The notes under the pieces were generated by a model that saw only the letters and a program-made list of their open reading frames with translations, made no database searches and was not told the origin of the DNA. This document shows positions 23,892-32,267 of a DNA stretch of 64,000 bases, one piece after another. The translations under genes were made by a program, and so were the position numbers. Source of the stretch: Paenibacillus aurantius. Its GTDB lineage: Bacteria; Bacillota; Bacilli; Paenibacillales; NBRC-103111. Within the stretch, counting starts at the first letter, position 1. Each line of letters begins with the position of its first letter. The DNA lies in assembly GCF_032268605.1 (NCBI RefSeq), contig NZ_CP130318.1:2886001-2950000 (forward strand), in the 5' to 3' direction.

Positions 23892-24728
23892 ATGAGCATC
23901 CAGATTATAACAGACGGCAGTTCGGATTTACCTGCAGGCTGGAGGGAGAAGGCGGGGGTCCATGTAGTTCCCTTGAAAGTAATGTTTGACGAAGAGGAGT
24001 CCACCTCGGAAATGGATGCCGGAGAATTCTACGAGCGGATGAAGCAGGGGAAATCCCTGCCCAAAACCTCAAGCCCTAGTCCTCATGATTTCCTGCAGGC
24101 TTATCGGAAGTCGGCAGACCGCGATCTTCTCGTCATCTGCCTGTCTTCGGGCCTCAGCAGCACTTATCATCATGCTTTGATGGCCAAAGAAATGCTCCTC
24201 GAAGAAGGCTTCGCAGGAATCATTGAGGTGCTCGATGCCCGTACGACTTCCCTTGGATTGGGGGTGCTGGTTATGCAGGCGGCCCGCCTTGCCGCATCAG
24301 GCAGAGGCATCGAAGAGACGGCCGCGTTCGTTCGCAGCCGAATCCCCCACACGGCGACCTTGTTTACTTTGGATACCTTGGAGAATGTTATCAAGGGAGG
24401 GAGACTCGACCGGTTCCGTGGAACCGTTGCCACCGTGCTTAACATCAAGCTCCTCATGCAGGCGAGTGAGGAAGGGACCCTGGAGCTTGTTGAGAAATGC
24501 CGGGGCAGGCAGAATGCCGTCCGCCGGCTCATTGACTTCGTAGGAGAGAAGGAAACCGAGCTCGGCGACCGCGTGCTCGGCATCGCACACTCCAACTGCC
24601 TCGACAGAGCCTTGGCGGTGAAGGAGGAGATCGAGAAGCGGTATTCCTTCCGGGAAATCGTGGTGTCGGATATGGGACCGGTCATCGGGACCTATGCAGG
24701 AGAAGGCGGTCTTCTCCTGGCTTTTTAG
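23892..24728 (+). CDS. DegV-family fatty-acid-binding protein, copy 2
   Basis: 278 residues. It shows the same landmarks: IITDGSSDLP at the start, SLPKTSSPSPHDF, ICLSSGLSSTYHHA, and NVIKGGRLDRF. The rest differs clearly from copy 1, so different acyl-chain specificity is plausible. It is 14 bp downstream of copy 1 and certainly cotranscribed. It converges on the XerS-type recombinase gene, with only a short GC-rich hairpin between them. Confidence 0.9.
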   Translation: MSIQIITDGSSDLPAGWREKAGVHVVPLKVMFDEEESTSEMDAGEFYERMKQGKSLPKTSSPSPHDFLQAYRKSADRDLLVICLSSGLSSTYHHALMAKEMLLEEGFAGIIEVLDARTTSLGLGVLVMQAARLAASGRGIEETAAFVRSRIPHTATLFTLDTLENVIKGGRLDRFRGTVATVLNIKLLMQASEEGTLELVEKCRGRQNAVRRLIDFVGEKETELGDRVLGIAHSNCLDRALAVKEEIEKRYSFREIVVSDMGPVIGTYAGEGGLLLAF

Positions 24729-24732
24729 GGCG

Positions 24733-24754
24733 GGCCCGCGGCATTAAGCGGGTC
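24733..24754. terminator. GC-rich hairpin between convergent genes
   Basis: GGCCCGC and GCGGGTC pair around GGCATTAA-type loop sequence between degV copy 2 and the recombinase gene. There is no good T-run, so termination is only suggested by position. Confidence 0.35.
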
Positions 24755-24762
24755 TACATTTG

Positions 24763-25842
24763 TCAGCCTTTGCGGTTGTCGATGGCGCGGGACATGGTTT
24801 TGTCGGTAAGATGGGCATAGATTTGAGTCGTTTCCGGGGAGGCATGCCCGAGCTGCTCCTGGGTTTTGTACAGGTCGTTCTGCAAATAATAATCGGTGGC
24901 GAATGAATGCCGGAGCATGTGAACCCTCAGGTAAGGTTTGCCGAACCGCTTCGCGTATTTGATCACCATTTCCTGGATCGCGCGCTTGGTCATGCGCTTT
25001 CCTTCCTTTTGCCCGTTCGGTATCGTGAGGAACAGGGCTTTTTCCTTTTTGGGCGGATGGTACGCGGTGGAGCGCAAGGACAAGTAGTGGGCCAGATCAT
25101 CCCGGGCTTCCTGGCGGAAATAGACGGCGGTCTTAAAGGCGTCTTCGCTGCTTCCTTTGCGCTGGATGTGGACGAGCTTAAGGTTCAGATCAATATCCTC
25201 GACCGACAGGTTGACGACTTCGGACACACGCAGGCCCGAATGCAGAATCAGGCTCACGATGCACGCATCTCTTGTTTTGTTCAGCCGGTAGGAATGAAGG
25301 GCCTGCTTGTTATCGGCTATATCCTCCCCATAGCCTTCGTGAAGGTAAGCGATGAACTCGTCGATCTCGCTCTCCTGCAGCAGCTTACCTTCGAGCCGGC
25401 CCGCCCGTTCCTTCGGCTTCTGCGTGCGGCGGATCTCCACCTTCGCCATCACATTTCGCTTGAGAAGAGGATAGAAATTCTCGTCCTCGGCTATTTGACT
25501 GAGGTAATGGAACAAGGATTTCAAAGAAGAAAGCTTGCGTGTGATCGTCGTTCGGGTGTTGGCCTGCTCCCGGCGGGAGGCCAGATAAGCTTTGAACAAG
25601 TCGATATGCTCGGCATGCAGCTTCTCCAGATCCTCCAGCGTGATGGCACCGATAGACCCAGCGGAGGACAGCCCCTCGGCGAGCATCCAGGAGAAGAAAG
25701 CTTCATAATCCCGGACGTATTCGAGTAAAGTGGAAGGGGAGAGATCGGGAAGCTTATGGTGAACGAAATTATCGATATACCAGGGCATGGAAGGAAGCCG
25801 GGACTCCAGGTCCTGACGGGCTTTGATACGGAAAACGTTCAT
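24763..25842 (-). CDS. xerS: XerS-type tyrosine recombinase
   Basis: 359 residues, close to XerS (about 356) and longer than XerC/XerD (about 300). The N-terminal SAM-like core-binding domain covers ~1-155. The catalytic domain has R in HSGLRVSEV, K in the following beta-hairpin (HIQRKGSSED), HMLRHSFATD (His-x-x-Arg), QLGHASPETT (His) and the nucleophile Tyr in TQIYAHL. In Firmicutes XerS alone resolves chromosome dimers at difSL; in Paenibacillus-like genomes long Xer proteins are usual. No phage or integron genes adjoin it, so a housekeeping role is likely. ATG follows GAGGTG on the minus strand. No dif-like site is evident upstream. Confidence 0.75.
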   Translation of the reverse strand: MNVFRIKARQDLESRLPSMPWYIDNFVHHKLPDLSPSTLLEYVRDYEAFFSWMLAEGLSSAGSIGAITLEDLEKLHAEHIDLFKAYLASRREQANTRTTITRKLSSLKSLFHYLSQIAEDENFYPLLKRNVMAKVEIRRTQKPKERAGRLEGKLLQESEIDEFIAYLHEGYGEDIADNKQALHSYRLNKTRDACIVSLILHSGLRVSEVVNLSVEDIDLNLKLVHIQRKGSSEDAFKTAVYFRQEARDDLAHYLSLRSTAYHPPKKEKALFLTIPNGQKEGKRMTKRAIQEMVIKYAKRFGKPYLRVHMLRHSFATDYYLQNDLYKTQEQLGHASPETTQIYAHLTDKTMSRAIDNRKG

Positions 25843-26019
25843 AGGACACCTCGCAAGGAATATCCTTCTATTATTTCATAAGTTCCCGGGAATGTGAACG
25901 CACGTTCGCCGCTTTCTTTTGCAGAGGGTCGGGAAGGTATGGTATGCTACTCAAAAGATGCCGTCAGGCCGTTCAACCGGACAAGTCCTTTAGTAGAAGC
26001 CGTAAAGGAGGCAGGACGT

Positions 26020-26418
26020 ATGTACAATGATTTTATAAGCATCAAGGAAATGGGCGGGGAGCTGAAGCTCTCGCATAAGAACCACCATCTTGGCTTAACC
26101 GTTTCTACCCGGGAGCTCGTTATTCAGAAGCCGCACGTCAATTACCACGTCGCGCTTTCAAGTATTGTAAGTATTATGCCTTATGAGTTCCACGGCTCCC
26201 GTAAGCTGACCATTACGAATCAGAACGCTTCCGGGAGAGAGTTCACGAATCATTCCGTCGGCTCCCGCCATTTCAAAATTTACGCCACGGACGTATGGAT
26301 GCATAACCGCAGCGGAATTTATAGGATCGGCCCCACGGAGTTCATCCTGCCGATTATCGGCGAAATTCTGGAAGCCGTCTCTCATTACGGGGGAATGGAT
26401 GCGATTAGGACCGGATAA
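26020..26418 (+). CDS. Conserved-looking 132-residue protein of unknown function
   Basis: 132 residues, soluble, with no signal peptide. It reads as mixed beta-rich sequence (HHLGLTVSTRELVIQ, HVALSSIVSIMPYEF, IYATDVWMHNRSGIYRIG), like a small single-domain protein, perhaps a PH-like or other barrel. I do not recognise the family. ATG 26020 is preceded by AAAGGAGG. In-frame sequence upstream to 25894 lacks a ribosome binding site and overlaps the probable promoter. A strong terminator follows, so it is monocistronic. Confidence 0.6.
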   Translation: MYNDFISIKEMGGELKLSHKNHHLGLTVSTRELVIQKPHVNYHVALSSIVSIMPYEFHGSRKLTITNQNASGREFTNHSVGSRHFKIYATDVWMHNRSGIYRIGPTEFILPIIGEILEAVSHYGGMDAIRTG

Positions 26419-26456
26419 AAAGAGATAGCGTGCCATAGACATGAATAACCAAGCAG

Positions 26457-26483
26457 AGAGCGGGGAAATCCGCTCTTTTTTTG
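26457..26483 (+). terminator. Terminator after the 132-residue protein gene
   Basis: AGAGCGG and CCGCTCT pair around GGAAAT and are followed by TTTTTTTG. Confidence 0.85.
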
Positions 26484-26603
26484 TTTAAATCTGACCCAAT
26501 CGACACGATTCGCTATATTTATAATTAATGTTATAAACAAATTATGCAATTAACCATTAAAAAGATTAACGTTTGCCGTCGAAAACGGTCGGAATGTTTT
26601 CAT

Positions 26604-26627
26604 TCTTGCTATTTCCGGTGGTATAAT
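26604..26627 (+). promoter_or_regulatory. Promoter of the lipoate ligase gene
   Basis: TGGTATAAT (ending at 26627) is an extended -10 box. The -35 region is weak, as is common with extended -10 promoters. The start codon lies 60 bp downstream. The preceding ~100 bp are AT-rich. Confidence 0.5.
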
Positions 26628-26686
26628 GCGGAGAGGATGTAAGTCAGCCGGCCGCCCAGGCCGCTTGCCGCAAAGGAGAATTAACC

Positions 26687-27673
26687 ATGCTTTTTATAGA
26701 CAATCAGGGAATTACGGATCCCCGGGTCAACCTGGCCATAGAGGAATTTGCTTTGAAGCACCTGCCCCCGGAGGAAGATTATCTCCTCTTCTATATCAAT
26801 GAGCCTTCCATCATTATCGGGAAGAACCAGAATACGCTGGAAGAGATCAATGCGGAGTATGTCGAAAGAAACGGCATCCATATTGTCAGGAGGCTATCGG
26901 GCGGCGGTGCCGTCTATCATGACCTCGGCAATCTGAACTTCAGCTTCATCACTAAGGATGACGGCCAATCGTTTCACAATTACCGCAAATTTACCGAACC
27001 CGTCGTGCAAGCCCTTCGTCAGATGGGGGTAGAGGCCGAGCTGTCGGGACGCAACGATATTCAAGTAGGCGAGCGCAAAATATCCGGGAACGCGCAATTT
27101 GCGACGAAGGGCCGCATGTTTACCCATGGTACCCTCCTATTCAACTCCGAAATGGAGAACGTCGCCTCCGCGCTTAAAGCGAACCCTGAGAAATTCAAAT
27201 CCAAGGGAGTCAAGTCCATCCGCAGCCGGGTCGCCAACATATCGGAGTTTCTGAAGGAACCGATGACCATCGAACAGTTCCGCCAGTCGCTGCTTTCCTC
27301 GATCTTCGGAGGGGGCGAGGTCCAAGAATACCGTTTGACCGACAAGGATTGGGAAACCATTCGAAGCATCTCGGAAAGCCGGTATCGCAACTGGGACTGG
27401 ACGTACGGCCGTTCACCCGAGTTTAACGTGAGGGAAGTGCGCCGCCTTTCGACAGGAACGTTTGATGTTAGGCTGCATGTTGTCGGCGGAATCATTCGCC
27501 AGGCTTCCATTTACGGCGACTTCTTCGGGGTTGGCGAGGTGGCCGATGTGGAGGGCCGATTGAAGGATGTCCGCTACGATGCCGCTTCGGTGCGCGAAGC
27601 ACTAGCCGGTCTGGATTTGAAGCAATACTTCGGCCCTCTGGAAGAAGAGGAATTTTACAGCCTCCTGTTCTAA
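26687..27673 (+). CDS. lplA: Lipoate--protein ligase
   Basis: 328 residues, matching LplA/LplJ. RRLSGGGAVYHDLGNLNFSF (residues ~70-89) is the lipoyl-AMP-binding signature, GRNDIQV and KISGNAQ (near 125-135) follow, and a C-terminal accessory domain is present. It activates lipoate with ATP and attaches it to lysine of E2 subunits and GcvH in the cytosol. AAAGGAG precedes ATG 26687. The radical SAM gene starts 43 bp after the stop, without a terminator, so the two may be cotranscribed. Confidence 0.93.
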   Translation: MLFIDNQGITDPRVNLAIEEFALKHLPPEEDYLLFYINEPSIIIGKNQNTLEEINAEYVERNGIHIVRRLSGGGAVYHDLGNLNFSFITKDDGQSFHNYRKFTEPVVQALRQMGVEAELSGRNDIQVGERKISGNAQFATKGRMFTHGTLLFNSEMENVASALKANPEKFKSKGVKSIRSRVANISEFLKEPMTIEQFRQSLLSSIFGGGEVQEYRLTDKDWETIRSISESRYRNWDWTYGRSPEFNVREVRRLSTGTFDVRLHVVGGIIRQASIYGDFFGVGEVADVEGRLKDVRYDAASVREALAGLDLKQYFGPLEEEEFYSLLF

Positions 27674-27716
27674 GGAGACCGACTATATAGGATACGAGAA
27701 TGGAGCCAACCGGTTA

Positions 27717-28595
27717 ATGAAACGATTCAAGAAGTTCTATATCGAAACCACGAGCGTCTGCAACCTGGCCTGCATCTTTTGTCCTCAGACGAAGCGACAG
27801 GCCCAGTTCATCAGCATTGAGGATTTTACCGACCTGCTCGATCAGGTTAAGCCGCATACTGATTATTTATACTTCCACGTTAAGGGTGAGCCGCTGCTGC
27901 ATCCCAAAATCGATCAACTGCTGGACATCAGCCACGAGAAGGGTTTCAAGGTCAACATCACCACGAACGGCACCCTTCTCGCCAAAAACCGGCACAAGCT
28001 CCTCGGAAAGCCGGCGCTGCGTCAAATGAACTTCTCGCTGCACAGCTTTGACGGCCATGTCGGGTCAACCGACAAAGAGGGGTATGTGGGCGGCATCCTG
28101 TCCTTTATCCGGGAAGCGTTGGCGGCCACGTCCATTATCTTCTCGCTGCGGCTGTGGAATTTGACGGAGGATAATGCCACGAACGCCGAAAAGAAACGGA
28201 ACCGGGACATTCTCGAAATGCTGGAGAAGGAGTATGAACTCCCTTACCGGATCGAAGAAAGCTTCGTCCGCGGCAGCGGGCTCAAGCTGACGGAACGGGT
28301 GTACCTGAACCAGGACCATGAATTCAAATGGCCGGATCTTAAGGAAGAGGAAGATCATTCGCCTGGATTCTGCCATGCCCTTCGCAACCAAGCCGCGGTT
28401 CTGGTGGACGGAACGGTCGTTCCGTGCTGCCTCGACGGGGAAGGGGTTATCAACCTGGGGAATGTGAAGCAAACCCCTTTCTCGGAAATCGTAGAGGGGG
28501 AGCGCGCTAACCGGTTGTACGAAGGCTTTTCCCGCCGGGAAGCGGTGGAGGAGCTATGCCGGAAATGCGGCTATCGCAAGCGGTTTGGAACATAA
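27717..28595 (+). CDS. Radical SAM protein with SPASM-like C-terminus
   Basis: 292 residues. CNLACIFC near residues 15-22 is the CX3CX2C [4Fe-4S] motif that binds S-adenosylmethionine. VKGEPLLHP (the GEPL type of the GGE motif) and NITTNGTLL follow. The C-terminal part has FCHAL, VPCCLDGEGVINLGNV and CRKCGYRKR, which look like SPASM auxiliary-cluster cysteines. Such enzymes modify peptides or small molecules by radical chemistry. Nothing nearby encodes a precursor peptide that I can see. It lies directly downstream of the lipoate ligase gene, which may be coincidence. The substrate is unknown. Confidence 0.85.
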   Translation: MKRFKKFYIETTSVCNLACIFCPQTKRQAQFISIEDFTDLLDQVKPHTDYLYFHVKGEPLLHPKIDQLLDISHEKGFKVNITTNGTLLAKNRHKLLGKPALRQMNFSLHSFDGHVGSTDKEGYVGGILSFIREALAATSIIFSLRLWNLTEDNATNAEKKRNRDILEMLEKEYELPYRIEESFVRGSGLKLTERVYLNQDHEFKWPDLKEEEDHSPGFCHALRNQAAVLVDGTVVPCCLDGEGVINLGNVKQTPFSEIVEGERANRLYEGFSRREAVEELCRKCGYRKRFGT

Positions 28596-28648
28596 CAATC
28601 CCTTGAGGCATGCTGCCATAAAAAAGCAGAGAGGCAGGTGACTTACGA

Positions 28649-29812
28649 ATGGAAAGACTGGAGAGGTCCCTACAAGCGATCATGGAAAAGCACCGCATCG
28701 TTGGGCTTTCGGCTGCGGTGGTCCGCCGGGGGGAAGACGTTTGGACCGGTGCGTACGGCCAAGCGGATCTGGAGAGCGGCCGGCCCATGACGACAGCAAC
28801 GGCCTTCCGCATCGCTTCCATCTCCAAAGTGTTCGTGGCGACGGCACTTCTCCAGCTGGTGGAGAAGGGGCTCTGCGCATTGGATTCGGACGCAGGCGAA
28901 CTTCTAGGTTTTCCGTTCCGCCATCCGCATTATCCTGAAGGTAAAGTCACGCTCGCGCACTTGCTAACTCATACCTCCGGTCTTCAGGATGAATATGTCC
29001 GCTTCGCGGTCGATTCCCGGAAGGAGAACCCGCCTCTCATCCGGCTGGAAGAGCTGATGGTCACGGGTGGCCGTTACCACACAGAGGATTTGTGGGGGAG
29101 AACCATGCCGGGGGATCCGCATGGTTTCGAATATTCCAACCTCGGAGCGATTGTGCTTGCCACGATCGTGGAGAAGCTGTCGGGTGAGAGGTTCGACGTT
29201 TACTGCCGACGGCATCTGTTCGAACCACTGCGCATGATGAATTCCAGCTTCCGACTGGCCGACTTCGCCAACCCGAATAGGCTTGCTGTCCTGTATTCAT
29301 ACTCCGAGGAGAAGCATGCCTACGAGGCCAATTTGGACGATTTCAAGACGGGAATGCCGGAATCGGTAGATTACAGCGGTTATATTCCCGGCACCAACGG
29401 GGCTTTGTTCAGCCCGCAGGGAGGGCTTCGTTCAACGGCAGCGGATCTCGCCAAATTTATGCTCACCCATCTGAATGGAGGAGAGGCGGAGGGGACCCGC
29501 ATCCTTAAGCCGGAAACGATCCGTCTCATGCATAAGCCGCATTGGTCGGGCTACCGGACGGATGGCTTCTTCCGCAATAGCGGCCTGCAGCTTCAGTTGA
29601 CGGATGACCTGTTTCCGGGCCGTCGACTGATCGGGCATGCGGGGGACGCTTACGGTCTGCTGAGCGACTGGTTCTTCGATCCGGAAGAAGGTTGGGGAAT
29701 CGTCCTCCTGATGAACGGTCTTCGGCAAACCAAAGGGGACGGGGTGTTCTTTGAGGCGGAGGAGGACTTGTTCCGTCTATTATACGAAGAGTGGATTCAT
29801 TCTCATTTATAG
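28649..29812 (+). CDS. Serine hydrolase of the class C beta-lactamase/DD-peptidase fold
   Basis: 387 residues. The nucleophile motif SxxK is in RIASISKVFVAT (near residue 53-56), the YxN motif in FEYSNLGA (near 155), and the third motif region in GHAGDAYG near residue 330 (HxG type). AHLLTHTSGLQDE is also typical. No signal peptide is visible, so it may be cytosolic and act as an esterase or D-amino-acid peptidase rather than a resistance enzyme. It starts 53 bp after the radical SAM gene and may belong to the same transcript. The substrate is unknown. Confidence 0.85.
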   Translation: MERLERSLQAIMEKHRIVGLSAAVVRRGEDVWTGAYGQADLESGRPMTTATAFRIASISKVFVATALLQLVEKGLCALDSDAGELLGFPFRHPHYPEGKVTLAHLLTHTSGLQDEYVRFAVDSRKENPPLIRLEELMVTGGRYHTEDLWGRTMPGDPHGFEYSNLGAIVLATIVEKLSGERFDVYCRRHLFEPLRMMNSSFRLADFANPNRLAVLYSYSEEKHAYEANLDDFKTGMPESVDYSGYIPGTNGALFSPQGGLRSTAADLAKFMLTHLNGGEAEGTRILKPETIRLMHKPHWSGYRTDGFFRNSGLQLQLTDDLFPGRRLIGHAGDAYGLLSDWFFDPEEGWGIVLLMNGLRQTKGDGVFFEAEEDLFRLLYEEWIHSHL

Positions 29813-29952
29813 CAATTTCCATTTACAACATGTTAATGCGGTGTTAGACTAAATAACATCTCTACATTATTCTGAAGTCCGCCGGTCGTGGAAGCCGACC
29901 TTCCCACATCCCGAACGGACAACGAACAGAATAAGGACAAGGAGTGGCGTCG

Positions 29953-30303
29953 GTGTACGACAAGGACACGCTTTATGTGATCGGCGACGCTCAAGCGTCC
30001 GTGAACAACCCGATCACCCAGCAGTACAGCGCTTTTTTTATCGGCTTGGTCGTGGATACCGCAAGCCACAAAATTATCGATGCGGGCTGTTCCTCTACCA
30101 TTCCTTTAACTAATGAATTTGTACGTTCTCTCTTCATCGGCTACCGGATGTCGGATTACGACGAGGTGGCTCAAGAGATCCGCATGAGGTACCACGGCTC
30201 CTCCCAGAAGGCCCTCATCGTCGCCTTCAAGGATGCCGCCAAGAAATACAAGCTGGCTTTGGCCAGCCGGGAAGAGATCCATCCGCTGCCAACAAGTACA
30301 TAA
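29953..30303 (+). CDS. DUF3870-like protein
   Basis: About 116 residues. LYVIGDAQASVNNPITQQYSAF near the N-terminus and FIGYRMSDYDEVAQEIRMRYHG match what I know of the DUF3870 family, which has no established function. It has no membrane segments or signal peptide. GTG 29953 is preferred because AAGGAG is 8-9 bases upstream; GTG 29944 lies inside that ribosome binding site. An inverted repeat and a terminator follow. Confidence 0.65.
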   Translation: MYDKDTLYVIGDAQASVNNPITQQYSAFFIGLVVDTASHKIIDAGCSSTIPLTNEFVRSLFIGYRMSDYDEVAQEIRMRYHGSSQKALIVAFKDAAKKYKLALASREEIHPLPTST

Positions 30304-30311
30304 TAAGCTGC

Positions 30312-30348
30312 TTTATTTATCCGTATGCCCGGCATACCCGTAAATAAA
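30312..30348. repeat. Inverted repeat, TTTATTTA...TAAATAAA
   Basis: Arms 30312-30329 and 30331-30348 are complementary except for three central positions (TATGCC/GGCATA and TTTATTTA/TAAATAAA are exact). It abuts the terminator that follows. Confidence 0.45.
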
Positions 30349-30399
30349 ACCCAGCAGACGCTCCTTGGGATGCCATGTCCGGGGCGGTTGCTGGGTTTT
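30347..30399 (+). terminator. Terminator before the dpp operon
   Basis: AAACCCAGCA and TGCTGGGTTT enclose a 32-base GC-rich loop and are followed by a short T-run. It separates the DUF3870-like gene from the dpp-ykf operon. Confidence 0.6.
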
Positions 30400-30492
30400 T
30401 GCGTCCCTCCGTCCGCATTCGCGACGAGGCTTCGTCTAAGAGGCGGATAGAGCGGACTATACCCAAACAGATAGCTAAGGGAGGAAGCAAGG

Positions 30493-31317
30493 TTGAAGCT
30501 TTATCTTTCGGTTGACATGGAAGGCATTACCGGACTGGTGGACACCACCTTCATCGACTCGAGGGAATCCAACTATTCCCGCGGGCAGGTCATCATGACG
30601 GAGGAGGCCAACAGCGTCATCAGAACGGCTTTTGAGCTCGGACTCGAGGAAGTGGTGGTCAATGACAGCCACTCCAAAATGAACAATCTGCTCATCGAGA
30701 GACTCCATCCGGAAGCCCAGCTCATCTCCGGTGACGTCAAGCCCTTTTCCATGGTTCAGGGACTCGATTCGTCCTTTTCCGGAGCCGCCTTTATCGGCTA
30801 CCATACGCGGGCAGCCCGGAAGGGTGTGCTGAGCCACACGATGATCTTCGGTGTCAGAAACATGCTGATCAACGACCGTCCGATCGGGGAGATGGGCTTC
30901 AACGCAATGGTCGCCGGGCATTATGGCGTGCCGGTGCTCCTGGTCGCGGGAGACGACGAAACGGCGCTGGAGGCGGAGGAACTCATTCCGGGCGTCACCA
31001 CCGCTGTCGTGAAGAAGCGCATTTCCCGCACCTCGGCTCTCTGCCTGACCCCGGAGAAGAGCTCCAAGCTGCTGAAGGACAAGACGGAGGAAGCCTGGTC
31101 CAACCGCCATCAGGTCAAGCCTCTTGTCCCGCCTGAAAATCCGCTGCTCACGATCGAATTCAACAATTATGGGCAGGCCGAATGGGCCCATCTGATGCCG
31201 GGAACGGAGATTGACAGCGAGAGTCCGATCGTCACCTACCAGGCCAAAGATATCCTGGAAGCCTACCGCGCGATGCTCGTCATGACCGAGCTGGCCATGC
31301 GAACCACATTCTGTTAG
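30493..31317 (+). CDS. dppA: M55 D-aminopeptidase DppA
   Basis: 274 residues, the length of Bacillus DppA. LYLSVDMEGITGLV at the N-terminus contains the DxEG metal site, and NDSHSKMNN and GYHTRA hold further His ligands. DppA forms a Zn-dependent ring that frees N-terminal D-amino acids, chiefly D-Ala, from peptides. The start is TTG 30493, preceded by AAGGGAGG. It opens the dpp-ykf operon and lies 14 bp before the first permease gene, as in Bacillus. No CodY box (AATTTTCNGAAAATT) is visible upstream, unlike in B. subtilis. Confidence 0.9.
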   Translation: MKLYLSVDMEGITGLVDTTFIDSRESNYSRGQVIMTEEANSVIRTAFELGLEEVVVNDSHSKMNNLLIERLHPEAQLISGDVKPFSMVQGLDSSFSGAAFIGYHTRAARKGVLSHTMIFGVRNMLINDRPIGEMGFNAMVAGHYGVPVLLVAGDDETALEAEELIPGVTTAVVKKRISRTSALCLTPEKSSKLLKDKTEEAWSNRHQVKPLVPPENPLLTIEFNNYGQAEWAHLMPGTEIDSESPIVTYQAKDILEAYRAMLVMTELAMRTTFC

Positions 31318-31331
31318 AAGCGGGGGAACCC

Positions 31332-32264
31332 ATGACACAATTCATACTGCGCCGTTTCTTGTCGATGGTCGTTACGCTGTGGCTGATCATCACGGTAACC
31401 TTTTTCCTGATGCATTCCGTACCGGGATCTCCCTTTGAGAAAGACGGCAAGAACGCAAATCCGACCGCTGTTCAGAACATGATGGAATTCTACAACCTGG
31501 ACAAGCCGCTTCCCGTTCAGTACCTGCTCTACCTCAAGTCGCTGCTGACCTTCGATCTCGGCCCGTCCATCGGCCATTTTCCGGATACGGTCAATTCCAT
31601 GATCGACCGCGGGTTTCCGGTTTCGTTCCAGCTCGGCATGGTGGCGATTCTCTTCGCGATTGTTTCCGGGATCGCACTCGGGACCGTGGCGGCGCTGCGG
31701 CATAACCGGATCATTGATTACCTGGCCATGATTATCGCGGTTATCGGGATCGCGGTGCCGAACTTTATTATGGCGACTCTGCTCATTAAGTACGTGGCGG
31801 TCAAATGGGGGCTGCTGCCCGTAGCCACGTGGGGAACGTGGAGGCACGTCATTCTACCGGCACTTGCGCTGTCGACGGGACCGATTGCCATTATCGCCAG
31901 GCTGACGAGAGCGAACATGCTCGAAGTCCTTACCGCGGATTACATCGAAACCGCCCGAGCAAAAGGGCTTTCACCGGCGACGATCGTTCTGAAGCATGCG
32001 CTTCGCAATGCCGTTCTTCCCGTCATTACCCTGCTTGGGGCTTTGGTGGCGAACGTGCTGACCGGCAGCTTCGTTATTGAGAAGATTTTTGCCATCCCGG
32101 GGATGGGAAAATATTTCGTTGACGGCATCAACAACCGCGATTACGCCGTCATCATGGGGACCACCGTTTTCTACAGTGCTCTGCTGCTTTTCATGATGTT
32201 CCTGGTCGACATCGCCTATGGAATCATCGATCCTCGAATCAAGCTTCACCGAAAGGAGGGCTAG
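31332..32264 (+). CDS. dppB: Peptide ABC transporter permease DppB
   Basis: 310 residues with six predicted membrane helices. The first is MTQFILRRFLSMVVTLWLI..., typical of DppB/OppB, followed by the extracytoplasmic stretch with FYNLDKPLPVQYL. The EAA-type coupling helix is seen in ARAKGLSPATIVLKHALRN. It forms half of the membrane channel with DppC for di-, tri- or murein peptides. It lies between dppA (14 bp) and dppC (3 bp) in a tight operon. Confidence 0.92.
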   Translation: MTQFILRRFLSMVVTLWLIITVTFFLMHSVPGSPFEKDGKNANPTAVQNMMEFYNLDKPLPVQYLLYLKSLLTFDLGPSIGHFPDTVNSMIDRGFPVSFQLGMVAILFAIVSGIALGTVAALRHNRIIDYLAMIIAVIGIAVPNFIMATLLIKYVAVKWGLLPVATWGTWRHVILPALALSTGPIAIIARLTRANMLEVLTADYIETARAKGLSPATIVLKHALRNAVLPVITLLGALVANVLTGSFVIEKIFAIPGMGKYFVDGINNRDYAVIMGTTVFYSALLLFMMFLVDIAYGIIDPRIKLHRKEG

Positions 32265-32267
32265 CCG

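Noticed and set aside
24763-25842. Integrase of a mobile element
   Set aside because: The length and family fit a housekeeping XerS-type recombinase. No phage, transposon or attachment-site repeats flank it.
28649-29812. Beta-lactamase resistance gene
   Set aside because: The SxxK and YxN motifs show the fold, but there is no signal peptide and the third motif is HxG-like. An esterase or peptidase role is more likely.
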